From: Talpa occidentalis
Taxonomy: Eukaryota; Chordata; Mammalia; Eulipotyphla; Talpidae
Direction of reading: 5' to 3'
NCBI RefSeq assembly: GCF_014898055.3
Contig: NW_023601104.1
Coordinates: 84,179,106 to 84,243,105, forward strand
DNA: 64,000 bases
Shown here piece by piece: positions 34,856 to 47,034 of the stretch. The notes under the pieces are model-generated. The model was not told the origin of the DNA. It ran no database searches and worked only from the letters and a program-made list of their open reading frames with translations. Made by a program: the position numbers and the translations under genes. Position 1 is the first letter of the stretch. Every line of letters begins with the position of its first letter.

Positions 34856-35122
34856 TTTTTAATATTTATTTTTTCATGCATACAAGAACTGGGGTATAGG
34901 CCAGATGCATAGGAGGGTGAGAGGATCCGCCAGAGAGAGTGGGGAACAGAAAAGGCAGACTGACTGAAATACACTGCTGAGGGGAGCAGCAGCCGAGGCA
35001 GGAGAGGTCTGCCTCACCATGTGGGTATCTCCCTGGCTGGCCAGGATCGAACCTGTGCTGCAGAGGCTGTGGAAAGCTTCACAGCACTGTGCTCAACCAC
35101 ATGTGCCTCCAGGGGAGGCCCC
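34856..35122 (-). mobile_element. SINE, subfamily b, 15-bp target-site duplication
   Basis: TGTAAYCTTACAATT lies at 34841-34855 and 35123-35137, with one mismatch. The head ends CCAGGGGAGGCCCC. Confidence 0.94.
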
Positions 35123-35137
35123 TGTAACCTTACAATT

Positions 35138-36008
35138 ATTACCATGACTCCTTGGAACACGTTTATCTGCTCTATTTAGTGAAGCTCCAGCCAGGAGGCT
35201 ACTGTTTGATGGCTATCGGGGCTCCTTGTCCCTCCAGTGTATAGCACAACATCTGACACTTCCTACATCAAAACTATTGCAACAGAGGCATACATTAATG
35301 GTCTTATTCTCTGTTTCATTAATGGGAAGCCAAGTCTCCGAATAGTTACAGACTTGCTTAAGTATTTAGCTAATAAACACTCCCTCAGAATGTAGAGCAA
35401 ACTCAACCTTATGCTAAAACCCATGTTCTTACTAAGTGACAAATTACAAGTTAAAGATTCCCAATCAGATTTTACTAAAATACAAATGCCCAAACCAAGA
35501 AACACCAAAGGATTTTTCTCCCTTTGTCGGAGACACTACTGTGAGAATGAATGCTCTTATTTCTGGGGAGGGAGGGAAGGGAGTGTGAAAATCTTCTAAT
35601 TGATCAGTGATCAAATAAAAACATTGGGAATCCTTGATAAGCTACATAATTTTATACTGGCTCATGAGACCTTGTGTTTGCTAAAGCCACGGTTCTGATG
35701 AAGTTCTATCTATGCTAATGCTTTGTTCTGGTGAGAGATGCTTTCTCACCTATTTAAGAAATTCAAGCATGTTCATTTTTACTGACAGGCAGTGAGGACC
35801 TCAGTTTTTAAAAGGGAGACTCAGTCAAATTAGAAAATCACTGTGTTTGGAATTAAAGCAAAATCAAAACATAAATCTGTTAATATTTAAGTCCTCTGTA
35901 GTATTAACCGTACAAGTGATCCAAAAATAGGTAATGTGTCTGAGTAGATAATAGTATGGAGAGGGGAAGGTAATATCTCAAGCATTCTAAGCTTTCCTAA
36001 GGCAGACA
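35138..36008. other. Unique sequence
   Basis: No gene or repeat recognised. An 81-codon minus-strand open frame at 35263-35508 shows no domain. Confidence 0.45.
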
Positions 36009-36020
36009 GAAATGCCTCAT

Positions 36021-36270
36021 ATTTTTTTAAAAATTTATTTATGTATATAGGAACTGTAGTGTAGGCCAGTGCTGTGGGGGATGACAGAGCAGGGAGCAAA
36101 ACAGGCAGATCTACTGAAACACACTGCTGAGGGGAGCAGCGGATGAGTCAGGAGAGGTCTGCCGTGCCATGTGGGTCAGCTCCCTGACCAGGGATCGAAC
36201 TCAGTGATGCAGTGGCTATGGACAGCTTCATAGAGCTGAGACTTAACCCTTTTGCCACCAGGGAGGCCCT
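36021..36270 (-). mobile_element. SINE, subfamily c, 12-bp target-site duplication
   Basis: GAAATGCCTCAT at 36009-36020 and GAAATGCCACAT at 36271-36282 form the duplication, with one mismatch. The tail is reduced to TTTTTTTAAAAATTTATTTA. Confidence 0.93.
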
Positions 36271-36282
36271 GAAATGCCACAT

Positions 36283-36636
36283 GCTTTCAAAATAAAATTT
36301 ATAACAGTTTCATTAAGATTTTTACAAATGCACTCATCTCCTGCCCCAAAATATTTCCACTTAGGAAAAAGTCCATTAAGACTTTAACGTAATTCAATTT
36401 GAGAAAAAGTTCAAATAGTGCTATTTTAAGTTTACTTTGTATACATTTATATGCGAAATTACATTAGCAAAATATTAATTATTTTAACACCTTATTAATT
36501 ATAAGAAATTAAAGAATTATAGGTACATATGAAATTGTTTACAAATTCTATGGTGTTTTTATTTTTGTTCTCAGTGGTAGTAAAGCCTTCTCCCTTTAAT
36601 ATTAGAGCTGTCTATCTGGCATCCAACCATCCATCC

Positions 36637-36640
<4 letters not shown>
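36283..36640. other. AT-rich unique sequence
   Basis: Nothing recognised. It ends in a small (CCAT)n before the AC repeat. Confidence 0.45.

Positions 36641-36676
<36 letters not shown>
36641..36676. repeat. (AC)18 microsatellite
   Basis: Thirty-six bases of uninterrupted AC. It causes the Cys/Val run in a spurious minus-strand open frame. Confidence 0.96.
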
Positions 36677-36679
<3 letters not shown>

Positions 36680-38559
36680 GAGACATATATACACACTTTC
36701 CTTGATTTTTCTTTTTTTAGGCATGTTGTGTGTATGTGAATTTGGTTATGTATATACATGGATTTTTTTTTTGAAAAGTCATTACTCTTCGGGGAAGAAT
36801 TGGATATTGAGACATAGGACTCCCGTCTCCTCTTATTTCTGGCCCCAAACTGCAAGGTCACCTGAATAAACAGTCCATAGCCCTACAAACTGCTTTCTTT
36901 ATCTGATAATTAAGGGCATGGAACTTAATAACTCTTCAGTTTTAATATTCTCTAGATTTCCCTCTGATCTTTTGTTCCCATTCTCACCATAGAGCTATTA
37001 CATCAAGAATTTTTTCCCTGAGATTTTACTTGATCTAAATTTTTCAAAGAGAAGATTGTATTTATAATTAGCTAAGATTGTTATTCTTTGTCTGAGAAAG
37101 AAAAGACCAGGCAGATACCCATCTGCCTTCTGTATATCAGTTATCTTGATGGTATGACATTTTGATGGGTTAGAGTGTAAATGAATCAAAGGTAGATTTT
37201 GTACCTCTTAAATTCACAAGGGGTTGCATTCTGAAGAAGTGTTTTAATATTCTATTCTTAAAACATTTGGAAAAATAATATGACAGCTGTCAAATATCAA
37301 ATGGAGCAGTGTGTCTTGAGGGTGTGTGTCTACAGACCTGCAGATACCTGCATGTATATTATCATAACATCACCAAATAGGCTACCAACTGTATGAAAGG
37401 TCTATGTCCAGAAACTATGTTTACCTTCAAGGTAGTCCCCATGGGAGGCTCTAAATTTATTTTAACCAGATTGTCATTGTACAAGATAGTTCAGAAATTT
37501 CTCTTTACAATTGCTTATAATATTTTCTTTTGAGTATTCGCAATGGTGACAAAATTGTGTTATATAAAATCAATTTCATCCCTAGAGGTTAGTTCAAATA
37601 TGATTTGAATTGGTGTGAAATTTGGCACAGTGCCTGCATGCTTAGTCCTCACTGAAGAAGGTGTCTCTGGCAGCAGCACCAACCTATGTACATCTCCACA
37701 AATTATCACATAAGATGGCGCCATGGCATGGGTCCCAAATCGCAGGTTCTAACGAGCACCATTTGGCACACTGGTAGAAAATTAAACACATTTTACCCTT
37801 TAAATCTGAAAACGGAATACAGTTGAATATGAGAAGCACCATTCCAGTCAACTAGAGGGGAGAAGGCAATCACTTGTGTTGTGAATCCATCATTCTGGTC
37901 CCGAGGTCTAATCAGTCGCTAAATGTCCTTGCCTTGTCCAGACAGCAGTTCCCAAATCCACCCTCTCTTCTCTCTTCCCCTTTTCTAATGTGGACAAATC
38001 ATTACATTTGACACTGAGTGTTCAAATTGTCACCAAACACAGTGTGTTTCCAATTCAGGACATCAGCATTCTTTAACCTAAAATGATGTTTGGGTTTTAT
38101 TATTTTTTTTATTTTAGCAAAGTGATCAAATCACTTAATGTCCTGTCAAAAAAAAAAATTCACAAAAAACACTCAAGACTCTCTATTGTTTTCTTAACTA
38201 AATGTAAACTCAGGCTGATATACAAGAACATTCATTTCTTTAACAAACCTTACAGTTTTGCTTATCATTATTTACCTTCACATAGTCTACTTTCCATGTT
38301 AAAATGTCCTCAAGGTATTCCTGCTTCCATGATTATTTTGTCATGTTATAGACTCAATCTGAAAATTGCATGGCTGCTATAGTTAACATTAGTAGTTTTC
38401 TATTTTGATTTTTAGCAATTGTGTGATGCTTTATCTTTCAATATAGCTTTTCTTCACTGCTTGCTTACTGGGACAGTGGGGAGGGGGTTCTATTTCCCTC
38501 ATCTGTATTTATCTGACAAATGAATTTTCTCCCCCTTTCTCCTCCCAGATTCCCCCCCT
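36677..38559. other. Unique sequence with a higher-GC patch
   Basis: No gene recognised. A patch at about 37620-37790 is richer in GC than its surroundings and contains AAGATGGCGCCATGGC, AATCGCAGG and AACGAGC. It could be a conserved non-coding element or an unrecognised old repeat. Confidence 0.4.
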
Positions 38560-38690
38560 TTATTAATATTATTTTTGTCTCCCTTACTAGATTGGAGCTT
38601 GTTGAGGACAAGAGTGAATCATTGTTCATTGTTTACAATGTCTGCTATGCCTCAGACAGCACAGATTCTTGATCAATAGCTGTTTTATTG
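38560..38690 (+). mobile_element. LINE-2 3' terminus
   Basis: CTCCCTTACTAGATTGGAGC, TTGTTGAGGACAAGAGTGAA, TTCATTGTTTACAATGTCTG and GCCTCAGACAGCACAGATTC match in order the last ~120 bp of L2. Confidence 0.65.
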
Positions 38691-38839
38691 AGCATAACTC
38701 CATAGATATGACACAGACAATCTTTATATTCTGAGAAATGTTCAAACAGAAGGTGGCTGTTGTATGAATTCAAAAACAAAAGTGAGAAGAGGCTTCTATT
38801 CAATTTCTCAAACTACACAGTGTCCACATCCTACGATGA

Positions 38840-38915
38840 ACAGTTTAATATCTCAACACTTCAGTATTCTCCTCAAAAAATAGAGATGATATTGTCCTCT
38901 ACTCACAGAGATTTA
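38840..38915 (+). mobile_element. Possible MIR fragment
   Basis: TCAGTATTCTCCTCAAAAAA and ATAGAGATGATATTGTCCTC resemble the MIR 'cctcagtttcctcatctg' region. It is short and diverged. Confidence 0.35.
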
Positions 38916-38930
38916 AAAAATAAATAAATA

Positions 38931-39195
38931 GGGCCTCCATGGTGGCACAAAGGGATAAGTCTCAGCACTATCAAGCTATCGGCAGATACTGCACATGAGT
39001 TCCATCCCCAGCCAGGGAGCTAACCCACATGGAGCAGCAGACCTCTCTTGACTCACCCACTGATCTCTCAGCAGTGTATTTCAGTCAGTCTGCCTGTTCT
39101 GCTCCCCACTCTGTCTCTAGTGAATCCTCTCACCACCCCAACTCTTTGGCCTGTGCCCCAGCTCTTGTATCCACAAATAAAAAAAAAAATCTAAA
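38931..39195 (+). mobile_element. SINE, subfamily c, degenerate tail
   Basis: Head GGGCCTCCATGGTGGCACAA, a weakened B box (GAGTTCCATCCCC) and tail CTTGTATCCACAAATAAAA. It inserted next to or into A/AAAT-rich DNA, so the target duplication cannot be separated from tail sequence. Confidence 0.9.
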
Positions 39196-39199
39196 AAAC

Positions 39200-41690
39200 T
39201 AAAATAAAATAAAAATAAACAAATAAAATGTGATAGCATTCAGCAGCATTTTTACATTAAATAATTATACTAAGGAACACTTCAAAGACACATATAATTG
39301 ACAAACATCTATTTCTACATATTTATAGTTTGATCATTGTCAATCTCCTATTAATAAATGTGTTCCCATGTGGGACTGACCAAAGGGACCAGTAGCTCTT
39401 TTCTATTTTGTCCCCCATTTTATTGGTAGTTTTGTGTCATTGGTGGAGCACTGTGTACCATAAAACTTGAAAACTATTAATTATAATTTTGAAAATGAAA
39501 CTGGGTGGGAGATTTATTTTTTTCAGGGTTAATGTGCTGACTTTATACCCATCATTGATTTCTTCCTAATTGGTGTGAGCAGGAAACACTAAGCATCTTC
39601 TCCAGATGCCCCTGGGTGTCAATCAGCACACACATGATTTTATTTGAAGCTACATTTTTAACCAGAATATAATTTGATTTCATATTTTTCTTGCATTTTA
39701 ACTGTCAACCAAATGAAACCAAAAGACAGTCAAAATGAAAAAAAAGAGATTATCTTTGAAGCAGGGTTAAAAACAATAAAATCAAATAAATAGCACATTT
39801 TACTCAGATAATATCATTTCTTCATAGATGTGGAGAAAACATGCCAAATAAAAGACAGATACCTCCACCTGTGATCTGAGGGGAAGGCAGAGGAGAGCTT
39901 TAAAGGGACATCACGCTGTGTGGGAGGGTGTACTTTGACAAAATTTGTCTAGCCTTCTTTTAGGAAGTTCCACCTTCCATTTGTTGGAAGTTCAATTTTT
40001 TTTTTCTTAAATACTCATATGAAGGCAAATGTGTTCTATTTCTCCCTCCCTTTATCATTTAGTTGTGGAGTCAGGCCAGAGTGGTACACAGTTTTGAGAA
40101 TAAAGGAAAAGTAGTATTTTAATGAAAAAAAATCACTCTCATGAAAATTGTACGGGGAATATTTTGCTTAACCGAATTATTTTGCTTAACCTTCAGAAAC
40201 AACATCTCTGAATTTTCACTGATAGTTTTATATAACCACACATCTAGACTCCTACTTTTGTGTCTAAATATTCATATCTCCTTTTTCTAAAAAGTCTATA
40301 AAATCAAATAAAATACAGTAACTTCCTAAGACATAGCAGACAGATATAAAAAGCAGAGGACCGATTATATGAATTCAGGTCATTGTCTTGATGTTTTGTT
40401 AATTGTTAACAATCGGGTATGGTTTTTGGAAAACCACGTAGAAAGGAGTCAATTGCTAATAGGATAGTGGCTAAGTCCTAACTGCTGACTAGTACAAAAT
40501 CTCAAAACCCAGTTTCATGGGATGGAAATTGAGGCAAGATTCATGGAATTGGTGATGCATTATTATCCATGAAGAAAACACAGATAAAAGAACAGAGATG
40601 ATGTGAAATAAATTTAGATATAATCACAGCTGATAGGGAAATTGCAGTGGGGAAATGAAGGAATTTATAAATGGGAGGATTTTCGTACTAAGATTTTGCA
40701 TCAACATCACAATTCTAGAATCATCAGTGGCTTATGGTGAACTTACTCGTGTCCTGCAAAGGTGGTAAAGTTCAAGTACAATTACGAGTTTAGAATATTA
40801 GGAGAGGGATGAAAATTTTATAGGATACTCATGCCTGAGACTATGTAATTAAAGTGTAGTGTTACTGCAAAATATTTCAGGTAATTTAGATTTGTATATA
40901 TTTGTTTATCTAGCCCACTTTCTATGTAGGCATACTGAACTCAAATCATTAACATCTGTCTACTCTCTCCACTGTGTACACAAAATTTTCTGTGGAGGTA
41001 CATTGATAATCAGGAGTAAACTGTCATAAACTGAAAATTAAGATTGTTATTCCATGGTTTTCCAAGCCAATCGTTCTGTAAGAAAAAGTTGTGGTAACAA
41101 ATAGTTATGATTAACATTGAAATGACTCATACTTTTGTTTTGACAATTATTTCAGGACAGAAACTTTCCTTAGATTGTTTCAGTCACAAGAGGTGGCCAA
41201 CATCAGGATTTTGTTAGTTTCCCCAGAAGCAAGTTTTATATCAATTCCTTTCCTATAACACTCTCTCAACATACACATATATTGATTTGAAAGTGAGAGT
41301 GTGTGAAATTTCTTTGTAAATAATGTATAAAGTAGGAAACAACTTGGAGGATAACATAAAAAGTTGGTATGAATTATTAATAATAGCATTATTGTTAGAA
41401 ATTTACACTAAATCAGAACCAAAGTTTACAAAATACAAAGAAAGAGAGTGAAAAGGTAGGCAGCTGTTTCATTGTTTTTTTTTTTTTTACCTTAAATACA
41501 TTTAAAAATATTACTTGTGAAGACTGGATTTGCTTCTGTGACTAGGCTCTTTAATGGTATATACATATTTCTTTAAATACTGGTTAAAGTAAAAAATAAT
41601 TAAAATGTGTTATTTGAATGAGATAGTCTAGCTTATTAAATAGATTAGTCATAACTACCAACCAAGTTAATCTAGGAACACTTAAATACT
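39200..41690. other. AT-rich unique sequence
   Basis: About 2.5 kb with no gene or repeat recognised. Poly(T) at 41477-41489 is isolated. Confidence 0.45.
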
Positions 41691-41707
41691 TATTTTATTT
41701 TTTTTAT

Positions 41708-41867
41708 TTTTTAAAGATTTATTTATTTATACAAGAACTGGGGTACAGGCCAGAGGTGGGGGGGTTGAGAGAATTCACCAGAGACAGAGCGGGGAACAGA
41801 ACAGGCAGACTGACTGAAGACACTGCTGAGGAGAGCAGCAGGCGAGGCAGGAGAGGTCTGCGGTGCC
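41708..41867 (-). mobile_element. SINE, 3' portion only (about 160 bp)
   Basis: Tail and 3' body are present, and the copy stops at GAGGTCTGCGGTGC. The half with both Pol III boxes is missing. This is typical 5' truncation. Only a weak CTTAAATAC/CCTAAACAC match flanks it. Confidence 0.9.
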
Positions 41868-43030
41868 TAAACACATATTTCATCATTTGTGCTTATAACC
41901 TGGATTTTTCTTGTCTCTCAGGCTGTTTCTCAGTTGTCTAAAAAAACAGGTTGTTAATGACAAATATCTTAGATACAATCACCTCTGATAAAACAATAAC
42001 TAGAATCCACCCTGGCAGACAAGAAGTATTTTTATCAGAATATTTAATAATCAACAAATACTGGACTTGAGATAAATGTATAAATAATACTTCTGATTTC
42101 TTCAAATTGTCTATCTTATGAATTTATTAAATAAAAGAAACTTTATGATCTCCTGCTTCCTCTTGTGATACTCATGGGTTATTAGAAAATGAAATGTACA
42201 AAAGTTTAATGACATGTTAATATGATTTGTTATTCATATTGTCTATTTTATGTTAAACAGACAATTGAAGTTTACATAATGATTTCAAACCACCAGTTTC
42301 AAAGTCTCTAGAGGATTGTATTTAGTATACTCCTGTGATTCAATAAGTTGCCAAGATTCAATAAAAATATTTTAAAGAGTAAAGTCAATAGAGAAAATAA
42401 TTTTTACTTAACTTGCATATAAAAATTAAAATTTCTGATCAGTAGCATAGACCTAGATAGCAATGCCTCATATGACAATTAGGGTTTAATAAATGCTATG
42501 TTTTTATGGTCTTGACACATTAGACCAAGATTACAAGATCACAAAACTGACATGAGTCTTATAAAACATAGTCCACCATGTTTTCTCCCTTACTCATAAT
42601 ATGGATCACATGTAAGACATTTGGTTTTTCAATTAATTGCTCTGCTAGACCCAATACTTTTCAACATTATATACACTAATATATGAAGTAGATAAACTCC
42701 TTGAATATATACAACTAGCTTTCAATCTCACAGCTTCAGATTCTCTATAGCGTGAGATTTTTGAATCTGCAGTAGATTTACAATGAAGCTCTGTTCCAAT
42801 GGCACAAAAAAGAACCATAAATTTGAAGCTTTGGAGATGGCTTTAAATATATGTGGATATTATCAAAAATGAGTTTGTGGAGCATCATCATGGATGTGTG
42901 TTTTGAATACCCCACTATCATCTTCCCTCCTTCCCCTACATGTTTTCTCTGTTTCTGCGTCATGGTCTTGCAATAGAAATTCTAAATCTTCTGTCTCCAA
43001 GAAGAAAATATTTAAACATTTCCTTTCTCA
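41868..43030. other. AT-rich unique sequence
   Basis: No gene or repeat recognised. Confidence 0.45.
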
Positions 43031-43039
43031 AAAGAAAAG

Positions 43040-43345
43040 ATAAAAATACAGGATGGTTTCACTTATAGAAGGAATATAGGGGAAACAAACAAAGGATCAG
43101 GAAAAAAAAAAGACAATACTAGCAGGCAAACTATAAATCAGAGACATTAACCAGGGGAGGTAGAGGAAGAGGGATTAAAACAGGGTCAAGAAGAGTATCA
43201 GAGACTATGGTGATGGTTCACAGGTGACTTGGTGGTGGGAATTTTATAGGGACTATACCTGAAAGGGCAAATCATGCATTTTACAAAAGTGAACAATGCT
43301 GTAAAAAGTATAAACAAACAAACAAACAAATAAATAAATAAATAA
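43040..43345 (+). mobile_element. LINE-1 3' UTR, third subfamily
   Basis: ACAGGATGGTTTCACTTATA is the L1 post-ORF2 motif. The 3' UTR continues GAAGAGGGATTAAAACAGGG, GTATCAGAGACTATGGTGAT and AAGTGAACAATGCTG and ends in (AAAC)n(AAAT)n. It differs from the 3' UTRs at 7571 and 18331. Confidence 0.75.
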
Positions 43346-43645
43346 AGTTTTCCAATTATAGGCATGCATTAATGAGAATCATAGCTACAAAATTCTGAAG
43401 AATGTTTTAGAAAATAGAAAGAACAGAAATGCTCCTGACCGATCTCCAAGATGTAGCTTGTTTCTGAATAATGTCCTGTCCTAAATAAATGTTGGAAAAT
43501 TCAGTTATGTATTTAGATAATTGGAATATTAAAAACTTTCCAGATTCTGGCATTTGTAGAAACAATTTAGGATATGTAAATCATGTATTTCTCCAGCAAC
43601 TTTTAAAGTAGTGAATAAGAAAAGAGCAAAAATCTGTCATTTCTT

Positions 43646-43950
43646 TTTTTTTAAAGATTTATTTATTCATTTATTTTTTATTTATCCATTTATTTCTTCG
43701 TCCACACAAGCATTGGGTACAGTCAGAAGCGCGGGAGGGCGAGAGAATTCACCAGAGCCAGAGCGGGGAGCAGAGCAGGCAGAAGGACCGAAGCACACTG
43801 CTGAGGGGAGCAGTGGGCGGCAGGAGAGGTCTGCGTGCCATGTGGGACCCTCCTCTGGTGGCCAGGGAGCAGCAGGGATGGAACTGGCGCCTTAGAGGCA
43901 GCAGGCAGCTTCCCAACCCAGCGCTCAACCACTGCGCCACCGGGGAGGCC
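43646..43950 (-). mobile_element. SINE, GC-rich subfamily a, long tail
   Basis: Target repeat CAAAAWYTGTCATTTCTT-like at 43627-43645 and 43951-43968, with a few differences. Many CpGs, head ACTGCGCCACCGGGGAGGCC. The tail is expanded (TTTATTTATTCATTTATTTT and more), and the middle carries an extra GGGAGCAGCAGGG stretch at the B box. Confidence 0.94.
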
Positions 43951-43968
43951 CAAAATATGTTATTTCTT

Positions 43969-44510
43969 AGGCAAAGATCGTTCATACGAAAAGTTAACAT
44001 TGAAAAGACAAGAACAATGGACTCTTCCCAAATGACAGTTAGGTCTTTGTGAAAGCAGACATACGCTAAAATATCTACTCCAATGAATTGAAATAACTGA
44101 AATATCATTAAAAATACAAATGTATTAAATAAGACAAGTTACAAGGATAAATAGCTAATATCATTTCTGAAAAAAAAGTAAAGTGCCATATTTAGCATAC
44201 AGCATTTTGAAATGTTAGAAGAATCAAACATGAGGTAAAATATTTCAGCATTGTAAAAATACCTTTAAAATTATAAAATAGTATCTCCGCTATTAGGTTA
44301 AATTCTTGTAAGTGTCACTAATACTTTTATGCATCCTAATGGCTCATTTCATACTGTTTAGTGTGACACTGTCTCTATCTTTGATTATAAAAATAGGATT
44401 TTATCTTTCAGCACTATATCTAGTTTTTTTCCTCCTAGAAGTTCTTGATTTCACAGTTAAAAACAAAAAATGAATCAAACCAAATTTGTCTCCTTAGTTC
44501 CTCCGGCTTA
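43969..44510. other. AT-rich unique sequence
   Basis: Nothing recognised. Confidence 0.45.
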
Positions 44511-44514
44511 GTCA

Positions 44515-44690
44515 TCCTCAGAGTCTTATCTCTAGAAAAGCAACATCAACATCCATGAGGAATTCATCAGAACTGCACATTTTTAGCTCCACCAGACCAG
44601 CCACTACTGAATCAGAACCCTTGAGGATGGAGTGTGGAAACAATACTTCCAGGCAATTCTGATACATGTTCATGCAAGAACCCTCAGTTT
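44515..44690 (-). mobile_element. hAT/MER-type DNA transposon relic (tentative)
   Basis: On the minus strand: ATGTATCAGAATTGCCTGGA, GGTTCTGATTCAGTAGTGGC, TGGTCTGGTGG and ATGTGCAGTTCTGATGAATT, then GATGTTGATGTTGC. This is the order of the MER20/MER58-like Charlie consensus. The open frames on both strands here are relics of the repeat, not a gene. Confidence 0.5.
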
Positions 44691-45438
44691 CCTTCACCCC
44701 CCAGGACATAAATTGGTAACACCTTTCTGTGAATATCCCCAACTCTTTGGCAAGTCTTCCCTTCCTCAACATCCTGTTACCATCTTTTCAGTGAAGACTC
44801 ATTGCTTTGGAGTTCTTTCTGAAAACTGTAGTCATTCTAGTTGCAAGATCCTCCCTGACTTAGACCCAGATGATGCTCTATTGCTACAGTGTGACAAGTA
44901 TGACAAAGTATGTTACCCTGTGAAAATCATTTAGACTCAAGTCTGAGACTCATGAAGATGCATAGTTATGTTAACGCTCAGGGTTCTTCCTACATGGTGG
45001 ACTTTTTATCATGATGGCATATTTTGGCTTGTTCTGTCACCACATTTGGGTGCAAATGTAAACAACCTATGCATTTTGCATACTACTTATGTGAGTTTGT
45101 GCCATTTATAAGAAAATTTCTCAAGTGGAATACTTTAGGAATATGTTAAGACATGTAGAATCAGTGTGTTTTTTATACTTTGAAACTATTAAAATAAAAA
45201 TTTCAGGGGGATGGAGGTGGCATCACAGTTATAATAAACACAAACATGCTATTTGAGAAGTTCAATTTTTATAATTGTTTTAAGGTGATGTAAGTCTTCA
45301 TAGATATTAAAATGAGGCCATGGTCTTCTCACCCCCACCCATATAATTGAATGAAAAGTTTGGAAGACTTTTGGGAGCTAAGTTAGATGTTCTCCAAAAC
45401 CCCACTGATTTCAGAGCATAGGATTTCATTTTCCAGGC
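44691..45438. other. Unique sequence
   Basis: The 100-codon open frame at 44632-44934 has no domain. The phrase at 44850-44885 recurs at 46145-46180 (see findings). Confidence 0.4.
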
Positions 45439-45826
45439 TGTAGGAGCAGGAAGAGCACAGTGCAGGATCACTAGGACCCAAGCAGATGGGGTAAATGAGG
45501 AGTCCTCAATGGCTTTTTCAGGAATTTATTGATCTTTTACCATATACACAGCAGGCAGGGATGCCAGGGGGGCCAGGAGGCTGGCAGGCCTCCTAGCCCC
45601 CAGCAAATCTTCACCTTTTCTGGGCTCTCTGGCGTTCTCTCATGGTCTAGTTCTGTTGCTTCTCTTTCACTCTCTCTCTTTTGCTCTGCTGGCGTCCTCA
45701 TGCCACCGCCCTTATAAGCCGTCTCTCAGTCCAGGTGTACCCACCTATGCATGCCCACACCCTACTCTAGGGGTCTGCAATCAGACATGCATTTAATCCA
45801 ATGGCAGGAGGGTGGAAAAGCCTGAT
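45439..45826 (-). mobile_element. LTR-like element, family X copy 3
   Basis: In minus-strand sense: AGGCTTTTCCACCCTCC, GCATGTCTGATTGCAGACCC, GTAGGGTGTGGGC, CTTATAAGGGCGG (TATA-type, about 45709-45718 on the plus strand), GAAGATTTGCTGGGGGC, CAATAAATTCCTG and the end CTCTTCCTGCTCCTACA. It is the best preserved of the three, with both TATA and AATAAA positions intact. No retroviral internal region adjoins it. Confidence 0.75.
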
Positions 45827-47034
45827 ACTTTACTTACCCTGCATAGGCACTGACTACACTGAGTAGCTACTAGGTGCTCTACAGAATTTAGTACCCAGAA
45901 AAGGGGCATTGAAGGCAAAAGTGAAATATCTCTTTCAGAAAGTGTATTAGATCTAGATTCTGAGCTCTGTTACCATGGAGAAAACATTTTTGAGAGACCT
46001 CAGATGACTCCAAAGGAGGAAGCTATGGAAATACAATTTTATGATATTTTCCCCCTGAAATTTATTCTGTAAAGTGTAGCAAATAAAAGCAGAGAAATTA
46101 AAATGAAGGAAACAAGAACAAAATGAAGGGGAAAAAAAATAATTGCCAGGATCCTCTCTGCCTTAGACCCAGATGGTACACTTTTATTAAAACACAGGCA
46201 GCGCTGTGGCCAAATGCTTCCATTGTCACTCTTAACAAGAGTAGCTTGGTGAAAAGGCACAGTTTCTCTGAAAAGCAACAGGTGCTCAGAATTTCAGCTA
46301 GTGGCTCTTCCCATTTTTAAAAAAATATTTAACCTGAAAGCTAGCTGCTAATAACGTGGCATATGTGTGCTGATCAGCTAATGAGCTCCTAACTTGCTTT
46401 ATTTGTTTTGGAATGAACTGAGTGTGAACGATTAGGACCAACATGTGATCTGTCACACAACCTTTAGAAAGAAAACAAGACTTCCTATAGTTTTAGAGGA
46501 TTTAAGTCATGTTGAAAACTTTTACCACTAGAGACTGAGAAAAGATTCAGGAGCTGGTTGATATAATAAGGAACGGCCTAGAATGAATGAAAGGCATTGC
46601 ACTTATTTTCTATAGCTGCAGTAATAAATTACCACATTCTTAGAGGGTTAAAAACAAATGTATTATAATTCAGTTATGCAGGGTAGAAGTCACATGCAGG
46701 ACTCACTGGGCTAAAAATTAAGGTGCCCACAGATCTGTGTTCCTTTCTGGAGATTTTTGGGGAAACTGCTTCTTTACTGTTCCTGTATTTTAGGGGTTGT
46801 CATGTTCCTTAGTTCACCATCCCTGCCTTTTTTATTATTCTAACTACCACAAACATTGATGAAATTCCCAGTATTTTTATTGCATTTTCCCCCTGACTAC
46901 TATTTACCTGAAGTTGGTTGTATAACCCCTAAATATAGAAATCATGGTTTGCCTTTTTTAAAGGAAATAAAAGTGATAGTATTGTCTCTTAATCTTTGCT
47001 TTAAAGCAGGGAAAGTTGTAGAAGGCAACTTTAT
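45827..47034. other. Unique sequence with a possible old repeat
   Basis: 46600-46830 contains TATAGCTGCAGTAATAAATT followed by ACCACATTC and CTGGGCTAAAAATTAAGGTG. This resembles a widespread mammalian repeat I cannot name with confidence. No gene recognised. Confidence 0.4.

Noticed and set aside
44518..44934. Overlapping 84- and 100-codon frames that looked like a processed pseudogene
   Set aside because: The minus-strand text matches a MER/hAT-type transposon order better than any protein. There is no poly(A) or target duplication for a retrocopy.
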